Shown here: piece after piece, positions 41,594 to 50,123 of the stretch
How the letters are laid out: every line of letters begins with the position of its first letter
Position numbering within the stretch: the stretch's first letter is position 1
From: Bin127 sp965221625
GTDB lineage: Bacteria > Chloroflexota > Dehalococcoidia > Lucifugimonadales > Lucifugimonadaceae
DNA: 64,000 bases
NCBI GenBank assembly: GCA_965221625.1
Contig: OZ244903.1
Span: 434,001 to 498,000 of the forward strand
Reading direction: 5' to 3'
Notes under the pieces: generated by a model
Databases searched by the model: none
Told to the model about the DNA's origin: nothing
Seen by the model: the letters and a program-made list of their open reading frames with translations, nothing else
Program-made: the position numbers and the translations under genes

Positions 41594-42742
41594 TTGAGAG
41601 CACCGATCAACACTTCCTCCGAGGAACGGGTGGTTGCCGCACCCGACATTCCGCATGCGGAACCGCAGTTGGGCAAGGTCGCGGTCCTGTACACGAAACC
41701 CGAGACGGTACTCAAGGACTACGCCGACTTGATGGACTTGGTTGGCTACCAATCCGCGTTGACGCCCGACGTCACGACGCTCTTGAAGGTCAACATCTCG
41801 TGGCAGCACTACTATCCGGCATGCTCGACCGCGCCGTGGCAAATCGAAGGCGTCGCAAATAAACTGCGTTCCGACGGCTTTGATGACTTGGTTGCCGCAC
41901 ACAACGGCACCGTTGTCGTGGATCCCGTTGAAGGTCGTGTGAACAACAAACACGAGGCGGTGGAAGATCGTTTAGGGATACCGCACGTCATCCTAGACAC
42001 CCCCGAGATGGACTGGGTGCGCTATATCCCCGCATCCGAGATGCTGGTACTATCCGACATCTACAAAGACGGCATCTTCATCCCCGAGATGATGTTGGGC
42101 ACAAACATCATCCAACTGCCAACTGTCAAGACTCACGTGTTCACTCAGATGACTGGTGCGATGAAGAATGCTTTCGGCGGTTTGCTGCACCGCTATCGGC
42201 ACTGGACGCATGCGCAGATTCACGAGACACTCGTTGACCTGCTGCAGATCCAACGCGAGATTCACAGCGGACTCTTCGCAGTGATGGACGGCACCTTCGC
42301 CGGCGATGGACCCGGCCCTCGAGCGATGCGCATCCATGCAAAGAACATCATCCTCGCTTCGGCCGACCAAGTCGCCATTGACGCCGTCGCCGCACGGTTG
42401 ATGGGATTTGACCCGATGCGCATCCCCAAGATCCGCATCGCCCATGAAATGGGACTGGGCGTTGGCAACCCGAGCGAGATCGAGTTAAACGGTGATGATG
42501 TCGCCAATGTCAGATGGGAATTCTCGCCAAACGAGAACACATTCGCATCGCGGGGACAGAAGCTCATCTACTGGGGTCCGCTCAAACCGTTGGAATCAAT
42601 CTTGCTGAGGTCGCCGATCACTCCTTGGGCATTTGTCGCGTCTAACCTCTATCACAATGAGTTCTGGTTGCGCTTCATCGGAAAGCGACGGGTTGCGGAA
42701 GCCATGAAGACGCCATGGGGCGAACTCTTCCAGCGATACTGA
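41594..42742 (+). CDS. DUF362 domain protein
   Basis: 382 residues, TTG start at 41594, 36 bp after the flavoprotein gene. The DUF362 core is recognisable: LKVNISWQHYYPACSTAP near the N-terminus, IIQLPTVKTHVFTQMTGAMK followed by NAFGG in the middle, and ADQVAIDAVAARLMGFDP later. Family members are of uncertain biochemical role; some carry a 4Fe-4S ferredoxin domain, absent here. A C-terminal helical/hydrophobic extension (about 325-375) is additional. Gene order with a reductase upstream suggests co-expression. Confidence 0.85.
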   Translation: MRAPINTSSEERVVAAPDIPHAEPQLGKVAVLYTKPETVLKDYADLMDLVGYQSALTPDVTTLLKVNISWQHYYPACSTAPWQIEGVANKLRSDGFDDLVAAHNGTVVVDPVEGRVNNKHEAVEDRLGIPHVILDTPEMDWVRYIPASEMLVLSDIYKDGIFIPEMMLGTNIIQLPTVKTHVFTQMTGAMKNAFGGLLHRYRHWTHAQIHETLVDLLQIQREIHSGLFAVMDGTFAGDGPGPRAMRIHAKNIILASADQVAIDAVAARLMGFDPMRIPKIRIAHEMGLGVGNPSEIELNGDDVANVRWEFSPNENTFASRGQKLIYWGPLKPLESILLRSPITPWAFVASNLYHNEFWLRFIGKRRVAEAMKTPWGELFQRY

Positions 42743-42759
42743 AACGGTCGGGGCACAGC

Positions 42760-43593
42760 ATGTCGAAACTCGCAACATCATTTCACGAAAAACGACTTGA
42801 GCTCAGGGAACGGCACATCAACTATGCCGAGTTTCCGAACTCCGGCCCGCCGTTGCTATTGATCCACGGCATCAGTGGACGATGGCAGGACTGGGAGACG
42901 GTCGTCGACGGTTTTTCTGCGAATTGGCACATCTTCGCCGTAGATCTGCGCGGGCATGGCGAATCGTCGTGGGTGACCGGCGAGTACCACTGGCGATACT
43001 ACGCATCAGATCAAGCGGATTTCATTGAGCAAGTCATCGGCGAACCCTCCTTCGTAGTAGGGCACTCGTTGGGCGGAGCAACCGCTCTGGGGTTGAATGC
43101 GCAACGATCGGATCTTGTCCGGGCTGTAGTTTACGAAGACCCGCCGTTATTCCTGCGCCAGGTTTGGCAGGACAACAGTTTCCGCAACGAGTTTGCTATG
43201 TTGCTGGAGGAGCTAGAGACGAATCCGGACCACGCTCGTATGGCCGGCTTTTTGCGAGAGTTGCATCCGGAGTATGACGAAGCGAGACGCGACGAACGCG
43301 CAGAGAAACTGCTGAAGATGGATCCAGACGTCTTCCGTTCGACAATCAGCGGACGAGCTCGCGCCAACTGGCGGACCGAAGATCTGTTGGTTAACGCGGA
43401 ATCTCCTGGATTGCTCCTGCAAGCGGAGCCGGAACTTGGTGCGGCACTGCATGATGAAGAGTCGGAACGCGCACTGGAGTTGCTGCCCGACGCCGAATAT
43501 GAGAAGTGGGACGATTCCGGGCACGGCATGCACGCCTCGTTCCCCGAACGATTTGTCACGCGCGTCGACAGATTCTTCGCCAACCATCATTAG
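42760..43593 (+). CDS. Alpha/beta-fold hydrolase
   Basis: 277 residues from ATG 42760, 18 bp after the DUF362 gene; the frame also opens at 42715 inside it. LLLIHGISGRWQDWE (oxyanion HG), VDLRGHGESS, nucleophile VVGHSLGGATALG and the catalytic His in DDSGHGMHASFPE are visible. It is the usual size for lactonase/esterase/haloperoxidase-like hydrolases, and the substrate is unknown. Its 3' end overlaps the convergent ybeY stop by 4 bp. Confidence 0.88.
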   Translation: MSKLATSFHEKRLELRERHINYAEFPNSGPPLLLIHGISGRWQDWETVVDGFSANWHIFAVDLRGHGESSWVTGEYHWRYYASDQADFIEQVIGEPSFVVGHSLGGATALGLNAQRSDLVRAVVYEDPPLFLRQVWQDNSFRNEFAMLLEELETNPDHARMAGFLRELHPEYDEARRDERAEKLLKMDPDVFRSTISGRARANWRTEDLLVNAESPGLLLQAEPELGAALHDEESERALELLPDAEYEKWDDSGHGMHASFPERFVTRVDRFFANHH

Positions 43594-44054
43594 TCGGCGA
43601 ACATCTCTCTCAAGGCTTCGTCAGTCTTGCCGAACATGACGCGTGCTTCTTCGGTTTCGGCGTGATCGTACCCGAGCAGATGAAGCGTGCCATGAATCGC
43701 CAGCATCGCCAACTCGTGCTCGAACGTCACGCTTTTCTCGGATGCTTGCGCTTCAGTTCGCTCGAGCGAGATTGCGATGTCGCCGATTCGTTCGCCATTC
43801 TCCCCGAATTGCTCTTCCGTTGTGGTGGAGAACGATAGGACGTCAGTAGCGTGATCTTCGTTTGCGAACGTCCTATTGAGTGCTCGCAATCGGGCATCGT
43901 CAGTGAGCAAAACGTCGACTGCGGCGTCACGATCCTCCCCAAATCCTTCTCTATGCAGGATGATTGTCACTGCACTTCGAACCAACTCCTTGGCGTTGGG
44001 CAGATTATCCGGTGGCGCAAATTCGAAGGAGACTTCGACTTCGATTGGGGGCAC
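43590..44054 (-). CDS. ybeY: Endoribonuclease YbeY
   Basis: 154 residues from a GTG at 44054, four bases after the stop of the upstream small gene; the frame extends further up, but into that gene. The zinc site HGTLHLLGYDH (HGxLHLxGYDH) is intact, and LNRTFANEDHATDVLSFS is the second conserved block. It takes part in 16S rRNA 3' maturation and ribosome quality control. Co-transcribed with the 102-residue gene of unknown function. Confidence 0.92.
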   Translation of the reverse strand: MPPIEVEVSFEFAPPDNLPNAKELVRSAVTIILHREGFGEDRDAAVDVLLTDDARLRALNRTFANEDHATDVLSFSTTTEEQFGENGERIGDIAISLERTEAQASEKSVTFEHELAMLAIHGTLHLLGYDHAETEEARVMFGKTDEALREMFAD

Positions 44055-44058
44055 AGCC

Positions 44059-44367
44059 TTAACCCGTGGGATTGTTGACGGCTTCTCGGAGTCTACGAAG
44101 CAGACTGAGAAGCGGTGCGAACTGCCAATCGAGATCTGCCAGATCGGAGGCTTCAGCTGTCGCAGTTGCGACTCCCTGTCCAATTTCAGGTGCCGAGACC
44201 ATGCCGATCTCGGCGTACGTCTTAGCTTGAATCAGGTGCGGCATCAGACGCTCGGAGATGACGTCCGAGTTGCCGTGGTCACCGCGTGCGGCAAACGACA
44301 GAACCAACTCCTCAACCATCTCAACCGCTTCCTCGATAAGTGCGGTCAACTCTTCGGTCGAGGTCAA
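44059..44367 (-). CDS. Hypothetical protein upstream of ybeY
   Basis: 102 residues, acidic and largely helical by composition, with no Cys and no membrane segment. A motif-like stretch, ARGDHGNSDVISERLMPHLI, is the most distinctive part. I recognise no family. It ends four bases before the ybeY GTG and follows the mutarotase gene by 28 bp, so all three are probably one operon. Confidence 0.6.
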   Translation of the reverse strand: MTSTEELTALIEEAVEMVEELVLSFAARGDHGNSDVISERLMPHLIQAKTYAEIGMVSAPEIGQGVATATAEASDLADLDWQFAPLLSLLRRLREAVNNPTG

Positions 44368-44395
44368 TTCGGTGTGCGCCGTAGGTATCGGGTTT

Positions 44396-44743
44396 TCAAT
44401 CCTGCTCGAACCATTCAGAGTCGAAAGCGAGCGACATCGGTGCCCACCAGTCTTCCGGTGCAGCCTCCGGCACCTTCTGCTGGTAAGTCATCATCAACTC
44501 GTTCCACTCTTCAGCGCGTTTCGTCGACGTATAGCTCTGGAAGTCGCGACGCGGATCGAAGTCGTCCGGCGCGGTGCAGTACATGAAGAGATGGTTTCCG
44601 ATGCGGAAAATCTCCATGCGCTCGATTCCGATGCCTTTAAGGGCGGAAATCACCTCGGGCCAAACGTTGCGGTGATACTCCTCGTACTCAGCTATTACCT
44701 TGGGATCGTCTTTCAGATCGAGAGCTTGGGCAAAGGACTTCAT
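44396..44743 (-). CDS. L-rhamnose/L-fucose mutarotase family protein (DUF718)
   Basis: 115 residues from ATG 44743; an ATG at 44770 would add nine. SFAQALDLKDDPKVIAEYEE, then HRNVWPEVISALKGIGI, MEIFRIGNHLFMYC and a late EWFEQD match the RhaM/FucM family of small dimeric ferredoxin-like sugar mutarotases. These interconvert alpha and beta anomers of 6-deoxyhexoses. The His before NVWPE is the usual catalytic position. A second, different member is at 47053. Confidence 0.87.
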   Translation of the reverse strand: MKSFAQALDLKDDPKVIAEYEEYHRNVWPEVISALKGIGIERMEIFRIGNHLFMYCTAPDDFDPRRDFQSYTSTKRAEEWNELMMTYQQKVPEAAPEDWWAPMSLAFDSEWFEQD

Positions 44744-44825
44744 TCTTGGCTCACTTGTGGGTGCAATCAATGGCAGATTTCGTTGCGAAGTTTAACACCC
44801 GGCGATAGCGTTGCGAGACGGCAAA

Positions 44826-46913
44826 CTAAGGTTGCAGATCTATCGGAAGTTGTATTCCGAGCACCGTGCCGTGGTCGGTTGCAACAAACAACATGTCCTC
44901 CATCAAAGCCGGCCTCGAAGTGCAGCGATGGCACGGCTCGCCCCAAAGTTCCATCTTGTAGTAGAGGTCGCCGTCATTGAGATCCATGATGTACAAGATG
45001 CCGCGCAGGTCGATCATGTACAGCACACCATCCCTGACGATCGGCCCGCCGACAATTCGTTGATTGTCATCCGTGTAGTCCCGCCACAGCAGTTCTGGTT
45101 CGTAGAAATCATCCTCTTCGCCTTTAGTCGCGTCTTCGCGATGGGGGCTGACAGCATAAATCGCGCCGGTCCTGTCGGCAAAGACGACGACGTCCTCGGT
45201 TGCAACGATCTCTCCTCTCACCGATCCTTTCGTTCGATAAACCCATTCAACCCGTGAGTTGCTTGATCGAACCTCGAGTTGGACTACCTCATTGGACTCG
45301 TTCGAGAAGTACAAATAATCGCCGAAGTTGACTACCGCTGAACGCACGCGTTCGTAATTTCGGTTGTCTTTTTCGCGTTCCTCCGCGTAAGGCATGTCAT
45401 CGTTACGTAGCCCAGACCAATGGGGCAAGACGTTTTCGATGTCGAGCCCGTAGACGGTGCCATCGTGGTTACCAATGTAGTAGCGGTCCCTATAGACGAC
45501 GCCGGGTTGTTCAAACCGCTCCAGTGGATCCTTGCTACTGACTGGATACTCGCCTATCACCCGTCCTTCTTGTTCATCACCATCCTTGGCGTTGATGACG
45601 TAAATCCGCCCCTCATCTTCTGCGGCGATGAGGTTTCCGTTGTGGAAGGACGGTCTGACGTTGTAGGCAAATCTCGTGTCTTCGAGGTTTGGGAACTTCC
45701 AGCGTTTTGAGCAGTCGTCGGCGTCGAGTGCGAAAATTCCATTACCATCGGTCCCGACGAACACTCTCGTTGCATCGTCATTCAGTTCCAAACCGCCGAC
45801 GATTTCGGCGTGGGTGAAGTAGCTGCATCGCTCCGTCCCATCGGATGCGAAGATTGCGAACATCTCGCTGTCCAAGGTACCCACGTACACGACGCCATCC
45901 CTAGCTGCGATATCGGCTTCAATCTGTTGCGGTTTTGATCGGTCGTCGGCAACAAAGGTCCAGCGGATGAATGGTTCTGTGACCGGTGTTGCCGTAGGAG
46001 GAGGCGTTGGAGTCGCTGTCGGCGTTGGAGTTTCCGTTGGTGTCGCGGTAGGTGTCAGAGTCTCGGTCGGGGTTGCTGTCGGCGATGGTGTTTCGGTGGG
46101 AGTAGGTGTCGCAGTGGGCGTGTCGACCGGAACTGCGGTAGGTGGTGGCTTAGGTACATCAACCTTCGCTGGTATGGGCGATGGGGTAGGTGTGTCGTCC
46201 GGAGTTTCGGAAGACTCAGGCGTAGGTGTGCCTTCGGCGGCTTCAGAAGGTGCTGGGGTAGGCGATTCTTCGGAGGTTTCGGCAGGTGATGAGGTAGGCA
46301 CGTTCTCCCGATCAGGGATCGGCGAGGAACTAGGTATGTCATCCGGATCTGGGGTAGGCGCGTCGGCAGATACCGATTGAGGCGTCGCAGTCGGAGACAT
46401 TTCTGTAGATGTTGGCGGCGAGGGCGTTGGCGTGTGGTCTCCTGTTTCCGTGGGTATCGCGGTAGGATGTGGCGACGGTTCAGCAGGCTGAGTTGGCTCC
46501 AGCTCGGGTGTCTGATCCGCAACGGCTGTTGGCGTGTCAGCAGGCGCGAGCGTCGGCTCAGGTGTGTTGGTAAACACCGTCGCTGGCGTCGGGGTCTGCG
46601 TAGGTATCGGCGTGGAGGGAGGTGCTGGTTCGGGAGTCGGAGTCGACGTATCTTCAGCTATCGGTGTGAACGTCGGAGTGCCTGTGAAGGTCGGGGTGAA
46701 CACGACAGTGCGTGCGATGATCTCCGGTGCTGGCGTGTCGGTAGACGCAGACGTAGGTTCGAGTTCCGCAGCGACAGTTGGCGCAGGGGGTTCAGTTGGG
46801 TCGGAGTCACCGTTGCAAGCGACAAGGGAAGCCATGACGCCGCTCGCGAGAATCACTCCCAAAACGGCCAAGCCGCGTCGGGTTCGTGATGTGTTTGTCA
46901 AACGGGTAGGCAT
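44826..46913 (-). CDS. PQQ-type beta-propeller lipoprotein with long Thr/Pro linker
   Basis: 695 residues from ATG 46913. A Tat/Sec-like basic start is followed by a hydrophobic stretch and lipobox MASLVAC (Cys about 33). A linker of some 270 residues follows, almost entirely Thr, Pro, Ser, Ala and Glu, ending in TPTATPTETPTP-type repeats. The C-terminal 350 residues form PQQ/outer-membrane BamB-like propeller repeats (VYVGTLDSEMFAIFASDG, VFVGTDGNGIFALDADDC, YIGNHDGTVYGLD, LFVATDHGTVLGIQ). No catalytic quinoprotein residues are evident, so it is probably a structural or binding propeller outside the membrane. Confidence 0.85.
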   Translation of the reverse strand: MPTRLTNTSRTRRGLAVLGVILASGVMASLVACNGDSDPTEPPAPTVAAELEPTSASTDTPAPEIIARTVVFTPTFTGTPTFTPIAEDTSTPTPEPAPPSTPIPTQTPTPATVFTNTPEPTLAPADTPTAVADQTPELEPTQPAEPSPHPTAIPTETGDHTPTPSPPTSTEMSPTATPQSVSADAPTPDPDDIPSSSPIPDRENVPTSSPAETSEESPTPAPSEAAEGTPTPESSETPDDTPTPSPIPAKVDVPKPPPTAVPVDTPTATPTPTETPSPTATPTETLTPTATPTETPTPTATPTPPPTATPVTEPFIRWTFVADDRSKPQQIEADIAARDGVVYVGTLDSEMFAIFASDGTERCSYFTHAEIVGGLELNDDATRVFVGTDGNGIFALDADDCSKRWKFPNLEDTRFAYNVRPSFHNGNLIAAEDEGRIYVINAKDGDEQEGRVIGEYPVSSKDPLERFEQPGVVYRDRYYIGNHDGTVYGLDIENVLPHWSGLRNDDMPYAEEREKDNRNYERVRSAVVNFGDYLYFSNESNEVVQLEVRSSNSRVEWVYRTKGSVRGEIVATEDVVVFADRTGAIYAVSPHREDATKGEEDDFYEPELLWRDYTDDNQRIVGGPIVRDGVLYMIDLRGILYIMDLNDGDLYYKMELWGEPCHRCTSRPALMEDMLFVATDHGTVLGIQLPIDLQP

Positions 46914-47052
46914 CACTTTTAGAGTAACGAATCGAGATACGCCGATTCCATCGGCCAAGTTCACCGTCGGGCGCGTCGAATTCGGGTATAGTCATGCATG
47001 TCAACCAGCTCGTTTGAGCGCGCACTGTCGCTCACATTCGGAGGCATTCACC

Positions 47053-47376
47053 ATGAAGCGCGTCGGATTTCTCATGAAGATCAACCCCGAGCACATGGAG
47101 GTCTACACCGAGCACCACGCTAACGTGTGGCCAGACATGCTGGACGCCTTGCGCCGGCACGGTTGGAGGAACTACAGCATCTTCGCTAAGGACGATGGGA
47201 CTTTATTCGGTTATGTGGAAGTGCCCGACACTTTCGCAGCTGCGCTGGATGGCATGTCCGGCGAGGAAGTCAATGACCGATGGCAGGTTTTCATGGCACC
47301 ATACTTCGAGATCCCAGAAGGTGCCCGACCCGACCAGATGATGATCGAACTGACCGAAGTGTTCCACACCGATTGA
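47053..47376 (+). CDS. L-rhamnose mutarotase family protein (DUF718), second copy
   Basis: 107 residues, ATG 47053 with GGAGG at 47040-47044 eight bases before. KRVGFLMKINPEHMEVYTEH, then HANVWPDMLDALRRHGWRNYS, is the RhaM start, with the catalytic His in EHHANVWP. The end MMIELTEVFHTD is typical. It is closer to RhaM than the 44396 copy. It is followed after 61 bp by a lactonase-type amidohydrolase, which fits deoxysugar oxidation. Confidence 0.9.
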   Translation: MKRVGFLMKINPEHMEVYTEHHANVWPDMLDALRRHGWRNYSIFAKDDGTLFGYVEVPDTFAAALDGMSGEEVNDRWQVFMAPYFEIPEGARPDQMMIELTEVFHTD

Positions 47377-47437
47377 ATTAGCGTGACGCCGCAATTCCGA
47401 TTGTGCAGACGTCAGATCAAGTTGGGAGTTGACTGAT

Positions 47438-48343
47438 ATGGCAGTGCCGTCATTCATCGATACGCATCATCACCTTTGGGATCTAGAGAACAACCCCTAC
47501 CCGTGGCTTACGGAAGGGATTGACCATTTCGTTGGCGACTACTCAATCTTCCGCAGAACTTACCTGATTTCGCATCTGCACGAAGACGCGTCGGACTTGC
47601 CTTTGGAGAAGTCAGTGCATGTGCAGGCGGAGTGGGACCATGACGCAGATCCGGTGGGCGAGACTGCGTGGCTGCAACAGGTTGCCGATTCTGAAGGATC
47701 TCGAGGCATGCCGCACGCCATCATCGGGTACGCCGACCTCTCACGGCCCGATGCACCGGATTTGGTGGCTCGCCATGCGGAACATGCGAACTGGCGCGGC
47801 ATTCGACACATGCTGAACTGGGCAGAAGACCCAAAATGGCAGTTCACGGATCGGAAGGATTTGATGACCGATTCGGCATGGTTGCGCGGCTACCGGTCCT
47901 TGGCTGACCACGGCGGATCATTCGACCTCCAGGTCTGGCCTTGGCAGCTTGTCGAAGCCGCAGAATTGGCACACCGAGTACCCGAGGTGCCAATCGTGTT
48001 AGATCACACTGGCATGCCGCGAGATTGGGATGCTAACGGCACGGAAGTGTGGCGCGACGGCATGAAGGCACTTGCGCGTGCCGATAACGTGTCGGTAAAG
48101 ATCTCGGCACTCGGAATGTTCGCTGGTGAGTTCAGCGCAGAACGAATCCGACCTTGGGTGCTCGCAACTATCGATATCTTCGGCGTTGATCGCTGCATGT
48201 TCGCGTCCAACTACCCGGTTGACATGTTGTTCGCTTCGTACCGAGCGATATGGGAGGCGTACGACGAGATTACCGCCCACTTCTCAGATGCGGAGCGTGA
48301 ATCGCTGTTCCAGACGAACGCCGCAAGATACTACCGCATCTAA
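47438..48343 (+). CDS. Amidohydrolase-2 family protein, probable sugar lactone hydrolase (fuconolactonase-like)
   Basis: 301 residues from ATG 47438 (GGGAG upstream); a TTG at 47429 is an alternative. The N-terminal FIDTHHHLWDL is the HxH metal motif. VHVQAEWDHD, PIVLDHTGMP (His) and RCMFASNYPVD (Asp) follow in amidohydrolase-2 order. L-fucono-/L-rhamnono-lactonases of COG3618 share this layout. Placement after a rhamnose-type mutarotase supports a lactone substrate; which sugar is inference. Confidence 0.86.
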   Translation: MAVPSFIDTHHHLWDLENNPYPWLTEGIDHFVGDYSIFRRTYLISHLHEDASDLPLEKSVHVQAEWDHDADPVGETAWLQQVADSEGSRGMPHAIIGYADLSRPDAPDLVARHAEHANWRGIRHMLNWAEDPKWQFTDRKDLMTDSAWLRGYRSLADHGGSFDLQVWPWQLVEAAELAHRVPEVPIVLDHTGMPRDWDANGTEVWRDGMKALARADNVSVKISALGMFAGEFSAERIRPWVLATIDIFGVDRCMFASNYPVDMLFASYRAIWEAYDEITAHFSDAERESLFQTNAARYYRI

Positions 48344-48369
48344 TCGGCGTCGCTTCGGGTTTCGTGCAA

Positions 48370-49938
48370 CTAACGGGCGACTACGAACTCGAGCTTGTAG
48401 AGGCGCTTAAACCTCACAGCGTGCTTGCCAGGGTCCCAAGCCCGGAGTTCCGGCATATCGACCTCGAAACTGTGCTCCGTGCGTTGCATGTCGAAAGCCG
48501 ACACGCGATCTGCACCGAGGCGTCGCTCAATCTCATCAGCCAACCGCAGAATGTTCGATGCCCGCCGAACAGAAGGTCGGTCGGACTTCGTCAACTCGGG
48601 TCGATACCTGCCGAAGTTGGTCGGGTTGCGGTCACCGAAGCGAAGGCAGGCGGACATTATGCTGATGTCGCGATGTGAAAAACCGCCCAACTCACCCAGC
48701 TCGACGATGTTCGCTGCATGTTCATACCGATCGTAGTAGTTTACGCTGCGCCCAGTGTCAATCATCCTCGCGACGTGCGGGATGAGATCCCTTAACGACT
48801 CGGTCAGGAAGTCGCTCAGCATTCCCGCCATCTTGGAAGCGATCTCCGATCTGCGGTCGGCACGCAGTCGATCCCAAGTGTCGAATCGGGCGCCGAGCGC
48901 GTAGATGGATCTGTCACGCACATCCTTAACCGATGGCAACGCCTTGACGAGGCCGGAAATCGCCAGTCCCTCGCGAATGCCGCGACCGGAGACGATCAAC
49001 GGACGTTTGTCGAAGTGCCTCACAATCTCGCTTGCGACGATCGCGCCACCGAGAATGCTGTCGACGCGCTCGGGGTTGAGGCCGGGCACGTGCGCCAAAT
49101 TCGCTCGTTCTAATCCGCGCAATCCATTGACGACGCGCTTCAGTCCGCCGTATCGAACCACGGTGCCGTGGAGTCGACCGAACGAGTATCGACGAGTCTC
49201 CCGGTCCATCCGGGCAAGGTTTCGAATCGTCCCGCCCGCGCCAACGATGTTGGCACCGTCGCCTAGGATCGGCATTTCGGCATCCTCAAGCAACTGTCGT
49301 ACGTGGCGTCGCAAGTTGCGCACAGCGTCAGCATTGGGTTCGGGATCGCTCAGAAAGTCGTCGCTCACGCGCAACGCCCCGAGTTCCAGTGAGTAAGTCT
49401 TCGTGAGTTCTCTTGACTTGAACAATGAGAACTCCACACTTCCGCCACCGATGTCGATCAGCACCCCATCGTGAACGGGCAACGAGAACACGGCTCCTAG
49501 GAATCCATATTCCGCTTCTTGCGCCGCGGAGATTATCTCGACGTCTATGCCCGTAGACTGCTTGATGTTGTTGACTACTTCGATCCGGTTAACGGCGTTA
49601 CGTATGGCGGAGGTGGCGACGGCACGGATGCGATCAACGTAGGAAGCTTTGGCAACGATAGCGAAGTCGTCGATTTGGCGACTGAGGTCAGAAACCACCG
49701 ACTTGCTGAAACGACCGTCACTCGACATCCTGGTCTGCAACCGGAGGAGCTTCTTCACCTCAGAAATGACCCGTAAGTCGTAGTCCGCGGTAAGCTGCAG
49801 CACCTCCATGCGAGTGGAGTTCGAACCGATGTCAATAACGGCGACGCGATTCGTCCGTGCCTTCCCATTGGTCGATGCCCCGATGTCATCGCCGCGCGGC
49901 AACAGATCGAGTATCTTCGATCTTCGTCTGACGGTCAT
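48370..49938 (-). CDS. ppx: Exopolyphosphatase / pppGpp phosphohydrolase family protein with C-terminal HD-like domain
   Basis: 522 residues. The ASKHA-type Ppx/GppA domain begins RVAVIDIGSNSTRMEV and has EAEYGFLGAV, LIDIGGGSVEFSLF and NIVGAGGTIRNLARM. A helical HD-like C-terminal domain (about 340-520) follows, with YYDRYEHAANIVELG and FSHRDISIMSACLRFG. Such enzymes degrade polyphosphate or pppGpp. Convergent with the lactonase gene (26 bp). No polyphosphate kinase gene is in the window. Confidence 0.88.
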   Translation of the reverse strand: MTVRRRSKILDLLPRGDDIGASTNGKARTNRVAVIDIGSNSTRMEVLQLTADYDLRVISEVKKLLRLQTRMSSDGRFSKSVVSDLSRQIDDFAIVAKASYVDRIRAVATSAIRNAVNRIEVVNNIKQSTGIDVEIISAAQEAEYGFLGAVFSLPVHDGVLIDIGGGSVEFSLFKSRELTKTYSLELGALRVSDDFLSDPEPNADAVRNLRRHVRQLLEDAEMPILGDGANIVGAGGTIRNLARMDRETRRYSFGRLHGTVVRYGGLKRVVNGLRGLERANLAHVPGLNPERVDSILGGAIVASEIVRHFDKRPLIVSGRGIREGLAISGLVKALPSVKDVRDRSIYALGARFDTWDRLRADRRSEIASKMAGMLSDFLTESLRDLIPHVARMIDTGRSVNYYDRYEHAANIVELGELGGFSHRDISIMSACLRFGDRNPTNFGRYRPELTKSDRPSVRRASNILRLADEIERRLGADRVSAFDMQRTEHSFEVDMPELRAWDPGKHAVRFKRLYKLEFVVAR

Positions 49939-50010
49939 GGGATGGGTGAGGATTACCGGTGGTGAAGGTTGCCAGATTTAGAATTGACGCCACACTGCCG
50001 CCTGCGAAAT

Positions 50011-50086
50011 GCCCCTGTAGCTCAGAGGATAGAGCAACGGTTTCCTAAACCGTGTGTCACAGGTTCGAGTCCTGTCAGGGGCGCCA
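50011..50086 (+). tRNA. tRNA-Arg (anticodon CCT), CCA encoded
   Basis: 76 nt with a full cloverleaf. Acceptor GCCCCTG pairs CAGGGGC, D arm GCTC/GAGC, anticodon stem ACGGT/ACCGT with loop TTCCTAA (anticodon CCT, reading AGG), and T arm ACAGG/CCTGT with loop TTCGAGT. Discriminator G is at 50083 and the genomic CCA at 50084-50086. It lies between the ppx-like gene and the UPF0104 gene, which point the other way. Confidence 0.97.
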
Positions 50087-50123
50087 TCCAACACCCGCAG
50101 CACCTGCTCCACCGTAAGTAACC

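Noticed and set aside
45967..46380. Long plus-strand Val/Gly-rich open frame
   Set aside because: It is the complement of the Thr/Pro linker of the propeller lipoprotein; repeat-coded linkers leave the other strand free of stops. The lipoprotein frame has signal peptide and domain support.
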